Assembly: GCA_018814405.1 (NCBI GenBank)
Contig: JAHIZO010000005.1
Location: 170,684-234,683, forward strand
DNA length: 64,000 nt
Direction of reading: 5' to 3'
Source: Gammaproteobacteria bacterium
GTDB lineage: Bacteria > Pseudomonadota > Gammaproteobacteria > Burkholderiales > Gallionellaceae
The position numbers and the translations under genes are program-made. This document shows, piece after piece, positions 10,621-20,230 of this stretch. The notes beneath the pieces are model-generated. The model saw nothing but the letters and a program-made list of their open reading frames with translations, ran no database searches and was not told where the DNA came from. The first letter of the stretch is position 1. Each line of letters opens with the position of its first letter.

Positions 10621-12123
10621 TCACTCCGGACGCATATGCGGGAATAGGATCACGTCGCGGATGCTGGCGGCATCGGTCAACAGCATCACCAAGCGGTCGA
10701 TGCCGATTCCTTCACCAGCGGTCGGCGGCAGGCCGTGTTCCAATGCGCGGATGAAGTCGGCATCTTTGAACATGGCCTCTTCATCACCTGCATCCTTGGC
10801 AGCAACCTGAGCGTCGAAACGTGCTTCCTGGTCTTCAGCATCGTTCAACTCAGAGAAGCCGTTGGCAATCTCGCGGCCCACGATGAACAACTCGAAGCGT
10901 TCAGTGGTGTTTGGGTCCTTGTCCGAGGCACGCGCCAGGGGAGAAACCTCGACCGGGTAATCGACGATGAAAGTCGGCTCGAACAGCAGGTGTTCGGACA
11001 GTTCTTCAAACAAGGACAATTGCAGACCACCAACGCCATCTTCTGGCTTGTACTTCGCTTTCAAGTCTTGCAGCTCATTGACCAAGAAGTCACGGCTGCT
11101 CAATTGCTCGTCGCTGAACTGAGGGTGGAATTTCTGGATCGCTTGCACCATGGTCAAGCGATGGAAAGGTTTACCCAAGTCCAGTTCTTTTCCTTGATAG
11201 CTGATCACAGTTGTACCGAGAACCTTGAGCGTCACTTCGGCGAATAGGCGTTCGGTGAAATCCATCAGATATTTGTAATCACGATAGGCTTCATAGAATT
11301 CGATCATGGTGAACTCGGGATTGTGACGTGTCGACAAACCCTCGTTACGGAAGTTGCGGTTGATCTCGAACACCTTCTCGAAGCCGCCCACCACCAGTCG
11401 TTTCAGATACAACTCGGGCGCGATGCGCAGATACATCTCCATATCCAGCGCATTGTGGTGGGTGACGAAAGGTTTGGCCGATGCGCCACCCGGAATCGGG
11501 TGCAGCATCGGTGTCTCGACTTCCAGATAATCATGACGAGTGAAGAACTCACGGATGGCTTGCACGATCTTGGAGCGGATCATGAAAGTCTTGCGTGTCT
11601 GCTCGTTGGTGATCAGATCGATATAGCGATGGCGATACTTCTGCTCTTGGTCGGTCAGGCCGTGGAACTTCTCCGGCAGTGGGCGCAATGCTTTGGTCAG
11701 CAGACGGACCTCGGAGACGCGTACTGACAGTTCGCCAGTCTTGGTTTTGAACAGCACGCCAGTCGCGCCAAGGATGTCGCCGAGATCGTGATGTTTGAAA
11801 ACGGCATGTGCATCCTCGCCGGTGATGTCGTTGCTGATGAACAATTGGATACGACCACTCATATCTTGCACAGTGGCGAAGCTTGCCTTACCCATTACGC
11901 GCTTCAACATCATGCGACCGGCGACGGCTACCGAGATCTGCTCGGTTTCCAATTCATCGGGGGTCTTTTCACCGAAAGATGTGTGCAGATCGGCAGCAAG
12001 GTTCTTGCGCTCGAAGTCATTGGGGAATGCGATGCCCTTTTCACGGATCGCCTTTAGCTTGCTGCGGCGCTCGGCAATGATCTGGTTTTCGTCTACTGGT
12101 GGAGTGTTCTGTTCGGTAGTCAT
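10621..12123 (-). CDS. lysS: Lysine--tRNA ligase (class II)
   Basis: A 500-residue class II LysRS with an N-terminal OB-fold anticodon-binding domain (about 60-150) and a catalytic domain showing motif 2 [15 protein letters not shown] (about residues 265-280) and motif 3 [12 protein letters not shown] close to the C-terminus. It charges tRNA-Lys in the cytoplasm. It follows prfB by 9 bases, the classic prfB-lysS pairing. Confidence 0.97.
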   Translation of the reverse strand: MTTEQNTPPVDENQIIAERRSKLKAIREKGIAFPNDFERKNLAADLHTSFGEKTPDELETEQISVAVAGRMMLKRVMGKASFATVQDMSGRIQLFISNDITGEDAHAVFKHHDLGDILGATGVLFKTKTGELSVRVSEVRLLTKALRPLPEKFHGLTDQEQKYRHRYIDLITNEQTRKTFMIRSKIVQAIREFFTRHDYLEVETPMLHPIPGGASAKPFVTHHNALDMEMYLRIAPELYLKRLVVGGFEKVFEINRNFRNEGLSTRHNPEFTMIEFYEAYRDYKYLMDFTERLFAEVTLKVLGTTVISYQGKELDLGKPFHRLTMVQAIQKFHPQFSDEQLSSRDFLVNELQDLKAKYKPEDGVGGLQLSLFEELSEHLLFEPTFIVDYPVEVSPLARASDKDPNTTERFELFIVGREIANGFSELNDAEDQEARFDAQVAAKDAGDEEAMFKDADFIRALEHGLPPTAGEGIGIDRLVMLLTDAASIRDVILFPHMRPE

Positions 12124-12132
12124 GATGTGTTC

Positions 12133-13240
12133 CTAGTTAACGCCTTGCTTCAAACTGGCTGCAATGAAATCGTCGAGGTCGCCGTCGAGTACGGCCTGGG
12201 TGTTGCCCACTTCAAAGTTGGTGCGCAAGTCTTTGATACGGGACTGGTCGAGCACGTAAGAGCGGATCTGGTGTCCCCAGCCGATGTCTGACTTGGTATC
12301 TTCCAGTGCCTGCTTCTCGGCATTGCGCTTGCGCAGTTCTTCCTCATACATGCGCGACTTCAGCATGGACATCGCTTCAGCGCGGTTCTTGTGCTGCGAG
12401 CGGTCATTTTGGCACTGCACCACGATACCGGTCGGGATGTGGGTGAGTCGCACCGCCGAGTCGGTCTTGTTGATGTGCTGCCCACCCGCACCGGAGGCGC
12501 GATAGGTATCGACGCGCAGATCGGCGGGATTGATGTCCACTTCGATGGAGTCATCCACTTCCGGATAGACGAACACGCTGGAGAATGAAGTGTGGCGACG
12601 GTTGCCGGAATCGAACGGAGATTTACGTACCAGACGATGCACGCCGGTCTCGGTGCGCAAGTGGCCATACGCGTATTCGCCACTGATCTTGAGGGACGCG
12701 CCCTTGATGCCCGCGACTTCGCCATCGGATTGTTCCAACACTTCAACAGTGAAACCCTTGCGCTCGGCATAGCGGATATACATGCGCAACAGCATGGAGC
12801 CCCAATCCTGCGCTTCGGTACCGCCGGAACCGGCCTGAATATCGAGGAAGCAGTTGGCCGCATCCATCTCGCCGGAGAACATGCGGCGGAACTCCAGATC
12901 GGCGACCAATTTTTCAATCTGCTCCACATCGCTGACGATGCCCATCAGGCTCTCGTCATCGTTCTCAGCCAATGCCATCTCCATCAGTTCGGTGTTGTCG
13001 TTGACCGACTGGCTGATCTTTTGCAGATTGAGCACGATGCCTTCCAGCATCTTGCGTTCTTTTCCCAGATCCTGAGCGCGCTTGGCGTCCTGCCAGATGG
13101 CAGGGTCTTCAGCCAATTCGGCGACTTCAACTAGGCGTTCTTGCTTGCCATCGAAGTCAAAGATACCTCCGAAGTTCGAGGTTGCGGTCGCTCAGATCTT
13201 GCAGTTTGGCGGTGAGGGCGTTGAGTTGTTCGGCTTCCAT
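12133..13240 (-). CDS. prfB: Peptide chain release factor 2 (programmed +1 frameshift)
   Basis: RF2 reads UGA and UAA stops. The gene starts at the ATG ending at 13240 and encodes 27 codons up to an in-frame TGA (13159-13157). A +1 shift then continues as [12 protein letters not shown] into the long frame, giving about 368 residues, close to the family's 365. The stop-recognition motif SPF ([11 protein letters not shown]) and the catalytic GGQ ([12 protein letters not shown]) are intact. Gene callers that ignore the shift start at 13116 and lose the first ~40 residues. lysS follows on the same strand. Confidence 0.96.
13156..13171 (-). promoter_or_regulatory. RF2 programmed frameshift site
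   Basis: On the minus strand the sequence reads CGG AGG TAT CTT TGA C. An internal Shine-Dalgarno-like GGAGG sits just before the slippery CTT and the TGA stop followed by C, the same elements as in the E. coli autoregulatory site. When RF2 is scarce the ribosome slips one base and finishes the protein. Confidence 0.94.
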
Positions 13241-13277
13241 GATCGGTTCTGTCTGTCACTGCTTAAAAGGGGCGCAA

Positions 13278-14546
13278 TTATAGCGCAAACAGCCCCAACA
13301 ATACGCCGCAGGAGATGGCACCGAAGCCGATAGCGACCTGACGAGCCAGAGCAGAACCGGCGATGAAAACGACTAGGCCGAATTTGAACGCGATGTTGGA
13401 AAGGAAGGCGATAGCGATGGCGGTCACAGTCTGCTGTTCGCTGAGTTGTCCCAGATTGAATAGTCGCAAACTGGAAAGGGCGATGGCATCCACGTCAGTC
13501 AATCCCGATATCAGTGCCACGGCATAAAGGCCCTGACTGCCTGCAAGGTCGGACATCCATGCCGAACCCAGTAGGACGACGACGTAGAGCAATCCGAAAC
13601 CGATGGCGGTATGCAACTCGGCCGGATTCGAGGTTTCAGGGACCAGTAGCTGCTGACCTTTGCTGGTTTGTTGCCAGGCATAGACGGAAGCGATCAGGCC
13701 CGCGATCAGTCCGCCCGCATAGACCGGGGCGAGGCCGGGCAAAGCACCGAAGGCCACGATGGAACTCATGACCAGCAAACGTAGTAATACCACCATGCTG
13801 GCGATCACGATCACCATTGCCGCCAGATTGGAGAGGGCGGGACTTGCCTTGCCGTGTTTCGAGTAGATCAGGGTGGTGGCGGTGCTGGACACCAAACCGC
13901 CAAAGAAACCCAGTAACGGCGCGCCATAGCGCGTACCGACCAGATGCAATGCGGCATAACCGGCCAGACTCAGACCCGAGATGAGCACCACCATCAACCA
14001 AGCTTGATGCGGATTGAACGCATCGTAGGGGCCGTAGTTCTGGTCGGGCAGAATGGGTAGCACGATGAAGGTCAGTACCGAGAACTGCAATACGGCGACC
14101 AGATCGCGTCTTGTCAGGCGTTGTGAGAATCCGCGCAATTCCGGTTTGAAATAGAGCAGGGCGGTGATGCCGATGGCCAGCATCACCGCCAGTTCGGACA
14201 TGTTCAGCCAGATCATCACGCCCAGCGCATAGCTCAGGATCAGGGCGATCACGGTGGTGGTGCCGGGGTCGGCATCCGGCTTGTCAGGCTCGTCGCCGAG
14301 ATATGCGGCGATGATGGTCAGCGCGACGGCCGCCAATCCGGTAATCACCAGCCATGAGGTGTCCAGATGCTCGGCGAGCATTCCCATCAGGGTGCCGAGT
14401 AGCGCAACCAGCGCGAATGTGCGCAGACCGGCTTTGGCAGAGGGATTGCGTTCGCGTTCTAAACCGATCAACAGGCCGATGGCGATGCTGGTGAGGAATT
14501 TCGGTAACAGTTCAATACCGTTGTTTTGCAGTAAAGTGAATTCCAT
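13278..14546 (-). CDS. MgtC/SapB-like DUF4010 integral membrane protein
   Basis: A 422-residue hydrophobic protein with about 11-12 predicted membrane segments. The N-terminal ~140 residues resemble the MgtC/SapB region (SIAIGLLIGLERER, AGLRTFALVALLGTLMG). The rest matches the DUF4010 type (GTRYGAPLLGFFGGLVSSTATTL). It sits in the inner membrane; the function is unknown, possibly linked to ion homeostasis. ATG at 14546 and GTG at 14549 both follow AGGAG. It lies downstream of recJ on the same strand. Confidence 0.82.
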   Translation of the reverse strand: MEFTLLQNNGIELLPKFLTSIAIGLLIGLERERNPSAKAGLRTFALVALLGTLMGMLAEHLDTSWLVITGLAAVALTIIAAYLGDEPDKPDADPGTTTVIALILSYALGVMIWLNMSELAVMLAIGITALLYFKPELRGFSQRLTRRDLVAVLQFSVLTFIVLPILPDQNYGPYDAFNPHQAWLMVVLISGLSLAGYAALHLVGTRYGAPLLGFFGGLVSSTATTLIYSKHGKASPALSNLAAMVIVIASMVVLLRLLVMSSIVAFGALPGLAPVYAGGLIAGLIASVYAWQQTSKGQQLLVPETSNPAELHTAIGFGLLYVVVLLGSAWMSDLAGSQGLYAVALISGLTDVDAIALSSLRLFNLGQLSEQQTVTAIAIAFLSNIAFKFGLVVFIAGSALARQVAIGFGAISCGVLLGLFAL

Positions 14547-14558
14547 CACGCTTTCTCC

Positions 14559-16241
14559 TTACCAGTGACGCACGATCAGTTGCAGCGTCTCGGAACCATT
14601 GTATTCATTGATGCTCAGGCTGTACACGGCATGCACGGTGTCCGGGGCGGTGTCGGCGTGGAAGAAACGGATCGCATCGAAACTGCCGGCCGAGCAGGTG
14701 AGTTTCAGCTTCAGATGTTTCTCGCCCACGATGCGCTGTGTCTGCACGCGGAACGCCCCTTCAAATAGCGGTTCAGGAAACCCTTGTCCCCACACTTGCG
14801 CTTGCAGTTCGCGCGCCATGCCCAGAGAGAATTCTTGTGCTTCCAACTCGCCATCGGTGGCGATGCTGCGCACCAGTGCCTCGCTATCCAGCATCTCTTG
14901 CACGACGGATTCGAACGCGATGCGGAATGCATCCAGCGCATCCTCCGGAATGCTCAGTCCTGCCGCCATGGCATGGCCACCGAATTTTAGGATCAGGTGA
15001 GGTTGCCGTTTGGAAACGAGGTCGAGCGCATCGCGCAGATGCAGACCAGGGATGCTGCGTCCCGAGCCTTTCAACTCGCCCGTCTGTGCCCGGGCGAAGG
15101 CGATCACCGGACGATGGAATTTGTCTTTCAGGCGCGAGGCGAGGATGCCGATCACCCCTTGATGCCATTCATCATTGAACAAAGCGAGTGAATAGCTTTC
15201 CGCTGGGTCGAACGTCTCCAGTGTCGCCAGTGCAGTGTCTTGCATGTCGGCCTCAATGCTGCGCCGTTCCAGATTGAGCGCATCCAGTTTGGCGGCAATC
15301 TCATTGGCTTCGTTGGCGTCATCGGTCAACAGGCAGCGGATACCGAGGCCCATGTCTTCCAGCCGTCCAGCGGCATTCAGGCGCGGACCGACGATGAAAC
15401 CCAGTTCATAAGAAGAAGCTTGTGCCGCCGGGCGGCGTGCGATGCGCAGCAAAGCCATGATGCCGAGGCAGGCGCGTCCGGTACGGATGCGCTGCAGCCC
15501 CTGATGCACTAGGATGCGGTTATTGTCATCCAGCTTAACCACGTCCGCGACCGTGCCGAGCGCGACGAGATCGAGCAGGTTACCTAGATTAGGCTCCGGT
15601 TTATCGGCGAAAGCCCCTCGTGTACGCAGTTCTGCGCGTAGTGCCATCAATACATAGAACATCACGCCTACGCCCGCTAGGTTCTTGCTGGGGAAAGGAC
15701 AGCCGGGCTGGCTGGGATTCACGATGCATTCCGCATCCGGCAGGGTATCGCCGGGTAAATGGTGGTCGGTCACCAGTACCTGCATGCCAAGCCTGTGAGC
15801 TTCAGCCACGCCATCCACGCTGGCGATACCGTTATCCACGGTAAGCAAGATGTCCGGCGACATCGTGGCGGCCAGCCGGACGATCTCCGGTGTCAGCCCG
15901 TAACCGTACTCGAAACGGTTCGGCACGATGAAATCCACTTTAGCGCCCAATGCTGTCAGGCCGCGCATGCCTACGGCACAGGCGGTCGCGCCATCGGCAT
16001 CATAGTCGGCGACGATCAACAGCTTTTTGCCTGTGGCGATGGCATCCGCCAATGCGCTCGCCATGTCCTCTGCTTGCTTCAGCAGTGTGAATGGCAGCAG
16101 TTTCTTCAGATCGATCTCAAGTTGTTCCACATCCTCGATGCCGCGCGCGGCATAGATGCGCGCCAGCAAGGAGGGAATACCGGATTCGGTAAGCCGCTGG
16201 GCGGTACTTTCAGGGTAGTTGCGAGGGTCTATTCTTGTCAT
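14559..16241 (-). CDS. recJ: Single-stranded-DNA-specific exonuclease RecJ
   Basis: A 560-residue protein of the DHH family. It has the metal-binding motifs DYDADGATA (about residue 80) and TDHHLPGD (about 160), the DHHA1 domain with GGHAMAAGLSI (about 420), and a C-terminal OB domain. It degrades 5'-ended single strands in RecF-type recombination, base excision and mismatch repair. The ATG at 16241 has AGAAG at nine bases; a GTG two codons upstream is the alternative. It is transcribed divergently from lysC. Confidence 0.96.
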   Translation of the reverse strand: MTRIDPRNYPESTAQRLTESGIPSLLARIYAARGIEDVEQLEIDLKKLLPFTLLKQAEDMASALADAIATGKKLLIVADYDADGATACAVGMRGLTALGAKVDFIVPNRFEYGYGLTPEIVRLAATMSPDILLTVDNGIASVDGVAEAHRLGMQVLVTDHHLPGDTLPDAECIVNPSQPGCPFPSKNLAGVGVMFYVLMALRAELRTRGAFADKPEPNLGNLLDLVALGTVADVVKLDDNNRILVHQGLQRIRTGRACLGIMALLRIARRPAAQASSYELGFIVGPRLNAAGRLEDMGLGIRCLLTDDANEANEIAAKLDALNLERRSIEADMQDTALATLETFDPAESYSLALFNDEWHQGVIGILASRLKDKFHRPVIAFARAQTGELKGSGRSIPGLHLRDALDLVSKRQPHLILKFGGHAMAAGLSIPEDALDAFRIAFESVVQEMLDSEALVRSIATDGELEAQEFSLGMARELQAQVWGQGFPEPLFEGAFRVQTQRIVGEKHLKLKLTCSAGSFDAIRFFHADTAPDTVHAVYSLSINEYNGSETLQLIVRHW

Positions 16242-16345
16242 ATTCACGGGCTTCTGTTGCCATCAGTGTAGCAGAGCAGACATCGTCTTTTCCCTGTAAC
16301 TCGGGTAGAATGCGCGCCACTCAAAATTCCAATGCGAGCAAAATT

Positions 16346-17578
16346 GTGGCACTGATAGTTCAGAAATACGGCGGCACCTCGATGGGCAGTCCGGAGCGCA
16401 TCAAGAGCGTTGCGCAGCGTGTAGCTAAATTCAAGGCGAAAGGTCATCAGGTCGTGGTCGTGGTCTCCGCAATGAGCGGAGAGACCAATCGCCTGATCGG
16501 TCTGGCGCACGAGATACAGAAGCACCCTGATCCGCGCGAGCTGGATGTGGTGATCTCCACCGGTGAACAGGTCACCATCGGTTTGCTCTCTATGGCGCTG
16601 ATCGATGCCGGACTCAAGGCCAAGAGCTACACCGGTGCCCAGGTCAAGATACTCACCAACAACGCATTCACCAAAGCGCGTATCGTCAGCATCGACGAAG
16701 AGAACATCCGCAACGATCTGGATGAAGGCAAGGTCGTTGTCGTGGCGGGTTTTCAAGGTATGGATGAGAACGGCAACATCACGACCTTGGGACGTGGCGG
16801 TTCGGATACCACCGGCGTCGCGATCGCTGCCGCATTGGGCGCGGACGAATGCCAGATATATACCGACGTCGATGGTGTCTACACCACCGACCCACGTCTG
16901 GTGCCAGAAGCGCGCCGTCTGAAGAGCATCACTTTCGAAGAGATGCTGGAGATGGCGAGCCTTGGCTCCAAGGTGTTGCAGATCCGCTCGGTCGAGTTCG
17001 CCGGCAAATACAAAGTCAAACTGCGTGTGCTTTCCAGCTTCCAGGAGGAAGGCGAGGGTACGCTGATCACATTCGAGGAAAATGACAAAATGGAACAGGC
17101 CATCATCTCAGGAATCGCTTTCAATCGCGACGAAGCCAAGATCACCGTACTCGGTGTTCCCGATAAACCGGGTATCGCCTATCAGGTGATCGGCCCAGTC
17201 AGTGATGCGAACATTGACGTTGATATGATCATTCAGAACGTTGGCGTGGATGGCTCCACCGACTTTTCATTCACGGTACATCGCAATGAATTCAACAAGG
17301 CGATGGATCTGCTGAAAAAAACAGTACAACCGCACATCGGCGCACGTGATGTCGTAGGCGACAACAAGACTGCCAAGGTCTCCGTGGTCGGCGTCGGCAT
17401 GCGATCTCACGTTGGGATCGCCAGCAAGATGTTCCGCACTTTGGCGGAAGAGGGCATCAATATCCAGATGATCTCCACCTCCGAAATCAAGATTTCCGTC
17501 GTCATCGACGAGAAGTATCTTGAGCTTGCTGTGCGTGTTTTGCACAAGGCATTCGATCTGGATCAAGAAAGCGCATGA
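16346..17578 (+). CDS. lysC: Aspartate kinase
   Basis: A 410-residue aspartokinase that makes aspartyl phosphate, the first step to lysine, threonine and methionine. It has the kinase core (VQKYGGTSMG at the N-terminus, FQGMDENGNITTLGRGGSDTT, YTDVDGVYTTDPR) and two C-terminal ACT domains (about 265-410) for feedback control. The GTG at 16346 gives the canonical VALIVQKYGG start; the reading frame is open upstream, but that stretch overlaps recJ and is not conserved-looking. The gene is followed by tRNA-Ser. Confidence 0.95.
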   Translation: MALIVQKYGGTSMGSPERIKSVAQRVAKFKAKGHQVVVVVSAMSGETNRLIGLAHEIQKHPDPRELDVVISTGEQVTIGLLSMALIDAGLKAKSYTGAQVKILTNNAFTKARIVSIDEENIRNDLDEGKVVVVAGFQGMDENGNITTLGRGGSDTTGVAIAAALGADECQIYTDVDGVYTTDPRLVPEARRLKSITFEEMLEMASLGSKVLQIRSVEFAGKYKVKLRVLSSFQEEGEGTLITFEENDKMEQAIISGIAFNRDEAKITVLGVPDKPGIAYQVIGPVSDANIDVDMIIQNVGVDGSTDFSFTVHRNEFNKAMDLLKKTVQPHIGARDVVGDNKTAKVSVVGVGMRSHVGIASKMFRTLAEEGINIQMISTSEIKISVVIDEKYLELAVRVLHKAFDLDQESA

Positions 17579-17622
17579 TAGTTTGACGAAGCGGAGCGAT
17601 TACATTAGTATTCGCGCCCTTC

Positions 17623-17715
17623 GGAGAAGTGGCCGAGTGGTCGAAGGCACACCCCTGCTAAGGGTGCATCCGGGCAAAACCTGGATCGAGGGTTCGAATC
17701 CCTCCTTCTCCGCCA
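17623..17715 (+). tRNA. tRNA-Ser (GCT)
   Basis: A 93-base class II tRNA with acceptor GGAGAAG/CTTCTCC, a long variable arm and encoded CCA. The anticodon loop CTGCTAA gives GCT (Ser, AGC/AGU). It lies 44 bases after lysC. Confidence 0.95.
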
Positions 17716-17737
17716 AAGTAACTGTAGTCGTTTTGAG

Positions 17738-17814
17738 GCGCCCGTAGCTCAGCTGGATAGAGTACTTGGCTACGAACCAAGGGGTCAGGAGTTCGAATCT
17801 CTTCGGGCGCACCA
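17738..17814 (+). tRNA. tRNA-Arg (ACG), copy 1
   Basis: A 77-base cloverleaf with acceptor GCGCCCG/CGGGCGC and encoded CCA. The anticodon stem CTTGG/CCAAG encloses loop CTACGAA, giving ACG (read as ICG after deamination). Identical to the copy at 17861. Confidence 0.95.
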
Positions 17815-17860
17815 ACAAAACGGTTCCAGACAGGCAATTAGCAACATCTAGCAACAAAGC

Positions 17861-17937
17861 GCGCCCGTAGCTCAGCTGGATAGAGTACTTGGCTACGAAC
17901 CAAGGGGTCAGGAGTTCGAATCTCTTCGGGCGCACCA
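17861..17937 (+). tRNA. tRNA-Arg (ACG), copy 2; island attachment target
   Basis: Identical over 77 bases to copy 1. Its 3' end (GGGCGCACCA) is the left half of the integrative island's attachment site, and insertion keeps the tRNA whole. Its last 30 bases also encode, on the other strand, the C-terminus of the recombinase. The tRNA's original terminator now lies about 15.3 kb away at 33273. Confidence 0.95.
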
Positions 17938-19527
17938 ATCGTGTATGAATGTGGGCACTTGATTACAAGTGCCCATTTTCATTTGGTGTAGGGCGTGGGC
18001 AAGCGCATCATGGCTTCCACGTATGACTGCCTCACCGTCTTCCACTACCACCTCGCCCACAAGCAATTGAACGTAACTTTTGATAAGTGACGAATCTTTA
18101 GCCTGCAATAGCTTACGTAGCGCTTTACCGAACGAATCCACTTGGCTGGGCTTTAAGTACTCAATTGCCGGAGGCAGAGGCGAGGTGCGTACCTCGGCTA
18201 TTTGGATCAGCAAAGCCTCCCTAGCGGTTTTTAGCTGTTGCGCGCGACGGTGGGTTGTTTCGTCCAGTTCAATGACGCCGCTTTCAATGGCATCTAAAAG
18301 CCGATTCTGTCGATCCTCTGTGTTTTTTATCTGGCGTTCTATCTCAGCTACCCGACCATTTTTGTCATCTTTTCCAGATTGAATACGCTTGCGCAACTCT
18401 TCCATCATGCTGCGCAACCGATCAGGTTGTAGGACTTTATCAATGACGCACTCAGTAATTGCTTGGTCAACTTTATCCATTGGCAGATTTTTGCTGCTGC
18501 AGGTGTGGTTTCCTTTGCCGTGTCGGTTCGTGCATTTGTAGTATCTGTAAGCACCGCCCTTCCCCGTGGCTAGCGACATCCGACTGCCGCATACGCCGCA
18601 CTTGATTATCCCTGCCAATAAAATAGGGGAAGAGATAGATTTCGGAACGGCACCAGCACTTTGTGGCGCACGCGACTCGCGCAACCTTCTTACATCCTCG
18701 AACAGCTTGGCATCGATAATTGCAGGGATGGTGGTTTTTACCCATTCAGAGGGCGGTCGCGTCACTTTTTCTTTAAAGTTTCGAACATTAAAGAAGAGCT
18801 CCCCGATATAACTGGTATTGGAGAGCGTGTAATGAACTTTTTGGATCGACCATGGTTTACCCCTCATTAACAAACCTTGAGCAGTTAGGTGCTTGGCTAT
18901 CTCCTTGATGCCCAAAGCCCGTCCATTCAGGCCATTCAAATAGATTCTATAAATCAAACGCACTACATCGGCCTCTACCTCATCGATCACTAGCTTTTTC
19001 TTGCGGCGGCCATGAGAACCCTCGATCTCCGTAGATTCGGAGCGATAGCCATATGGCGCTCTCGAGCCGTTAAAAAATCCTTGCCGCGCGTTTTCTTTCA
19101 TCGCGCGGGACGTATGTTTTGAGTTCTCTTTTGACTGATATTCATCAAACGTGGAAATGATTCGGCGCATCATCTCGCCAGCGGAATCGTCGCTAGTTTG
19201 TTGAGTAATTGAAATGACTTTGACACCTGCCTTGTTCAGCTTGCGTTCATACACGCCGAACTGGATCGCGTCGCGGAAGAAGCGCGAAAGGCTGTGAATG
19301 ACAATCGCGTCAAACGCGCGAGGCTTCGGCAATGCATCATTAATCAGCTTTTGAAAAACTGGCCTCTTATCGTCTGTCGCACTAGCGCCAGGTTCGATGT
19401 ATTCCTGAACAACTAGGTGCCCATTAGCTATCGCCCATTCACGTATTTGCCTGATCTGGTCAGGGATGCTCAGATCATTGTCAGCCTGTCGGACTGTCGA
19501 CACACGTGCGTAAAGTGCTATCTGCAT
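17908..19527 (-). CDS. Large serine recombinase (island integrase)
   Basis: A 539-residue resolvase/invertase-type integrase. The catalytic domain starts MQIALYARVSTVRQ with the nucleophile Ser10. A Recombinase domain (about 165-270, YGYRSESTEIEG and SNTSYIGELFFN), a zinc ribbon (CGVCGSRM and a second cysteine pair, about 315-345) and a coiled-coil segment (about 390-425) follow. It should cut and rejoin attP with the tRNA-Arg site. The ATG follows a strong AGAGGTGA. The final codons run through the P' arm and into tRNA-Arg, so the C-terminus depends on whether the element is integrated. Confidence 0.92.
   Translation of the reverse strand: MQIALYARVSTVRQADNDLSIPDQIRQIREWAIANGHLVVQEYIEPGASATDDKRPVFQKLINDALPKPRAFDAIVIHSLSRFFRDAIQFGVYERKLNKAGVKVISITQQTSDDSAGEMMRRIISTFDEYQSKENSKHTSRAMKENARQGFFNGSRAPYGYRSESTEIEGSHGRRKKKLVIDEVEADVVRLIYRIYLNGLNGRALGIKEIAKHLTAQGLLMRGKPWSIQKVHYTLSNTSYIGELFFNVRNFKEKVTRPPSEWVKTTIPAIIDAKLFEDVRRLRESRAPQSAGAVPKSISSPILLAGIIKCGVCGSRMSLATGKGGAYRYYKCTNRHGKGNHTCSSKNLPMDKVDQAITECVIDKVLQPDRLRSMMEELRKRIQSGKDDKNGRVAEIERQIKNTEDRQNRLLDAIESGVIELDETTHRRAQQLKTAREALLIQIAEVRTSPLPPAIEYLKPSQVDSFGKALRKLLQAKDSSLIKSYVQLLVGEVVVEDGEAVIRGSHDALAHALHQMKMGTCNQVPTFIHDWCARRDSNS
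17928..17961. other. attL: left junction of the integrative island
   Basis: The core GGGCGCACCAAT (17928-17939) is the tRNA-Arg 3' end. On the island side lies the arm ATGAATGTGGGCACT (17945-17959). Its reverse complement matches 14 of 15 bases of the arm at 33237-33251 next to the second core copy. Joining the two arms around one core gives a ~55-base near-palindrome, as expected for a serine-integrase attP. Confidence 0.85.
17952..17975 (+). terminator. Hairpin after tRNA-Arg copy 2 inside the island
   Basis: Perfect 10-bp stem TGGGCACTTG/CAAGTGCCCA with loop ATTA, followed by TTTTCATTT. It is built partly from the P' arm and may end tRNA-Arg transcription while the island is present. The recombinase reading frame passes through it on the other strand. 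Confidence 0.6.
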
Positions 19528-19541
19528 AAACTCACCTCTTT

Positions 19542-19751
19542 CTATTCAATCTTGGCTGCATCGTTTTCAACTGCTTCGATTGTTGCCAGTAAGTTAGCTA
19601 GTACAGCCATCAGCAAATCGGATTCTTTTGGCGAGACCGATTGCACTTCATCCTTAAATCTGATGTTCATGCCATTTAACAATCTGGCATTTTTGTGGGC
19701 ACAACAATTGCCACAAGGCCTTTGATTCGTATTCACAACGCGACACTCCAC
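19542..19751 (-). CDS. Small hypothetical protein upstream of the recombinase
   Basis: Up to 69 residues from a GTG at 19751. The N-terminal part has a cysteine/histidine cluster (CGNCCAH) that could bind metal; the C-terminal half is helical (LLMAVLANLLATIEAV). An internal ATG (MNIRFKDEVQ) is an alternative start. It ends 14 bases before the recombinase on the same strand, so it is probably co-transcribed and might be an excision factor or a regulator. I do not recognise the family. Confidence 0.5.
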   Translation of the reverse strand: MECRVVNTNQRPCGNCCAHKNARLLNGMNIRFKDEVQSVSPKESDLLMAVLANLLATIEAVENDAAKIE

Positions 19752-19754
19752 TGC

Positions 19755-19776
19755 ACCAACTTCATCTGAAGTTGGT
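19755..19776. promoter_or_regulatory. Palindrome before the recombinase unit (operator candidate)
   Basis: Two perfect 10-base arms ACCAACTTCA/TGAAGTTGGT around a central TC. It lies directly upstream of the small ORF and recombinase on the minus strand, the usual place for a repressor site. It lacks a T run, so a terminator is unlikely. Confidence 0.5.
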
Positions 19777-20121
19777 TGTGGGAGTTGATTGGCTAGTCAG
19801 AGTCAGCCGTTGTCAGAACACTTCTGCCGCATTTTCCAGAATCAATTGGCCGATACTTGCGGTGTTCTCTAGCCCGAAATCCTCACCAGTCAATTTCGCG
19901 CTTCTGCTCCTATTCCCCTGTGATTTGGCGGGGCAGCATTTCAGCTTGTCGCCATACAGCGCGACACAGGAATGAGAACTTAGTGCGTTCATTCCTGAGC
20001 CTTCATACGCACTATTTGATCCTAGCTGGACCGGGTATTTGGTGCAACCATTTTATTGAATAAAAACCTTCAGAAACAATGCATTGGATAATGGCTTATC
20101 CACCCAGAAGGCAGATGGCAG

Positions 20122-20179
20122 GCAAATGCGTATGCAATTGCCAAGGGTGGGGTCGCAGACTGCCGAAGCGCAGACTGCG
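20122..20179. repeat. Imperfect direct repeat with dyad, copy A
   Basis: A 58-base unit starting with the imperfect palindrome GCAAATGCGTATGCAATTGC, then GGTCGCAGACTG and CAGACTGCG. It is clearly related to copy B at 20354. Both copies fit the symmetric consensus GCAANTGCNTANGCANTTGC, which suggests a protein-binding site. Confidence 0.6.
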
Positions 20180-20230
20180 CAGTTTCAATCAAACGCACTT
20201 TCAACATCTGACGGAATTCAATTCGACATT

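Noticed and set aside
12592..13134. 180-codon open frame opposite prfB
   Set aside because: Shadow of prfB, whose frame, frameshift site and GGQ motif are clear.
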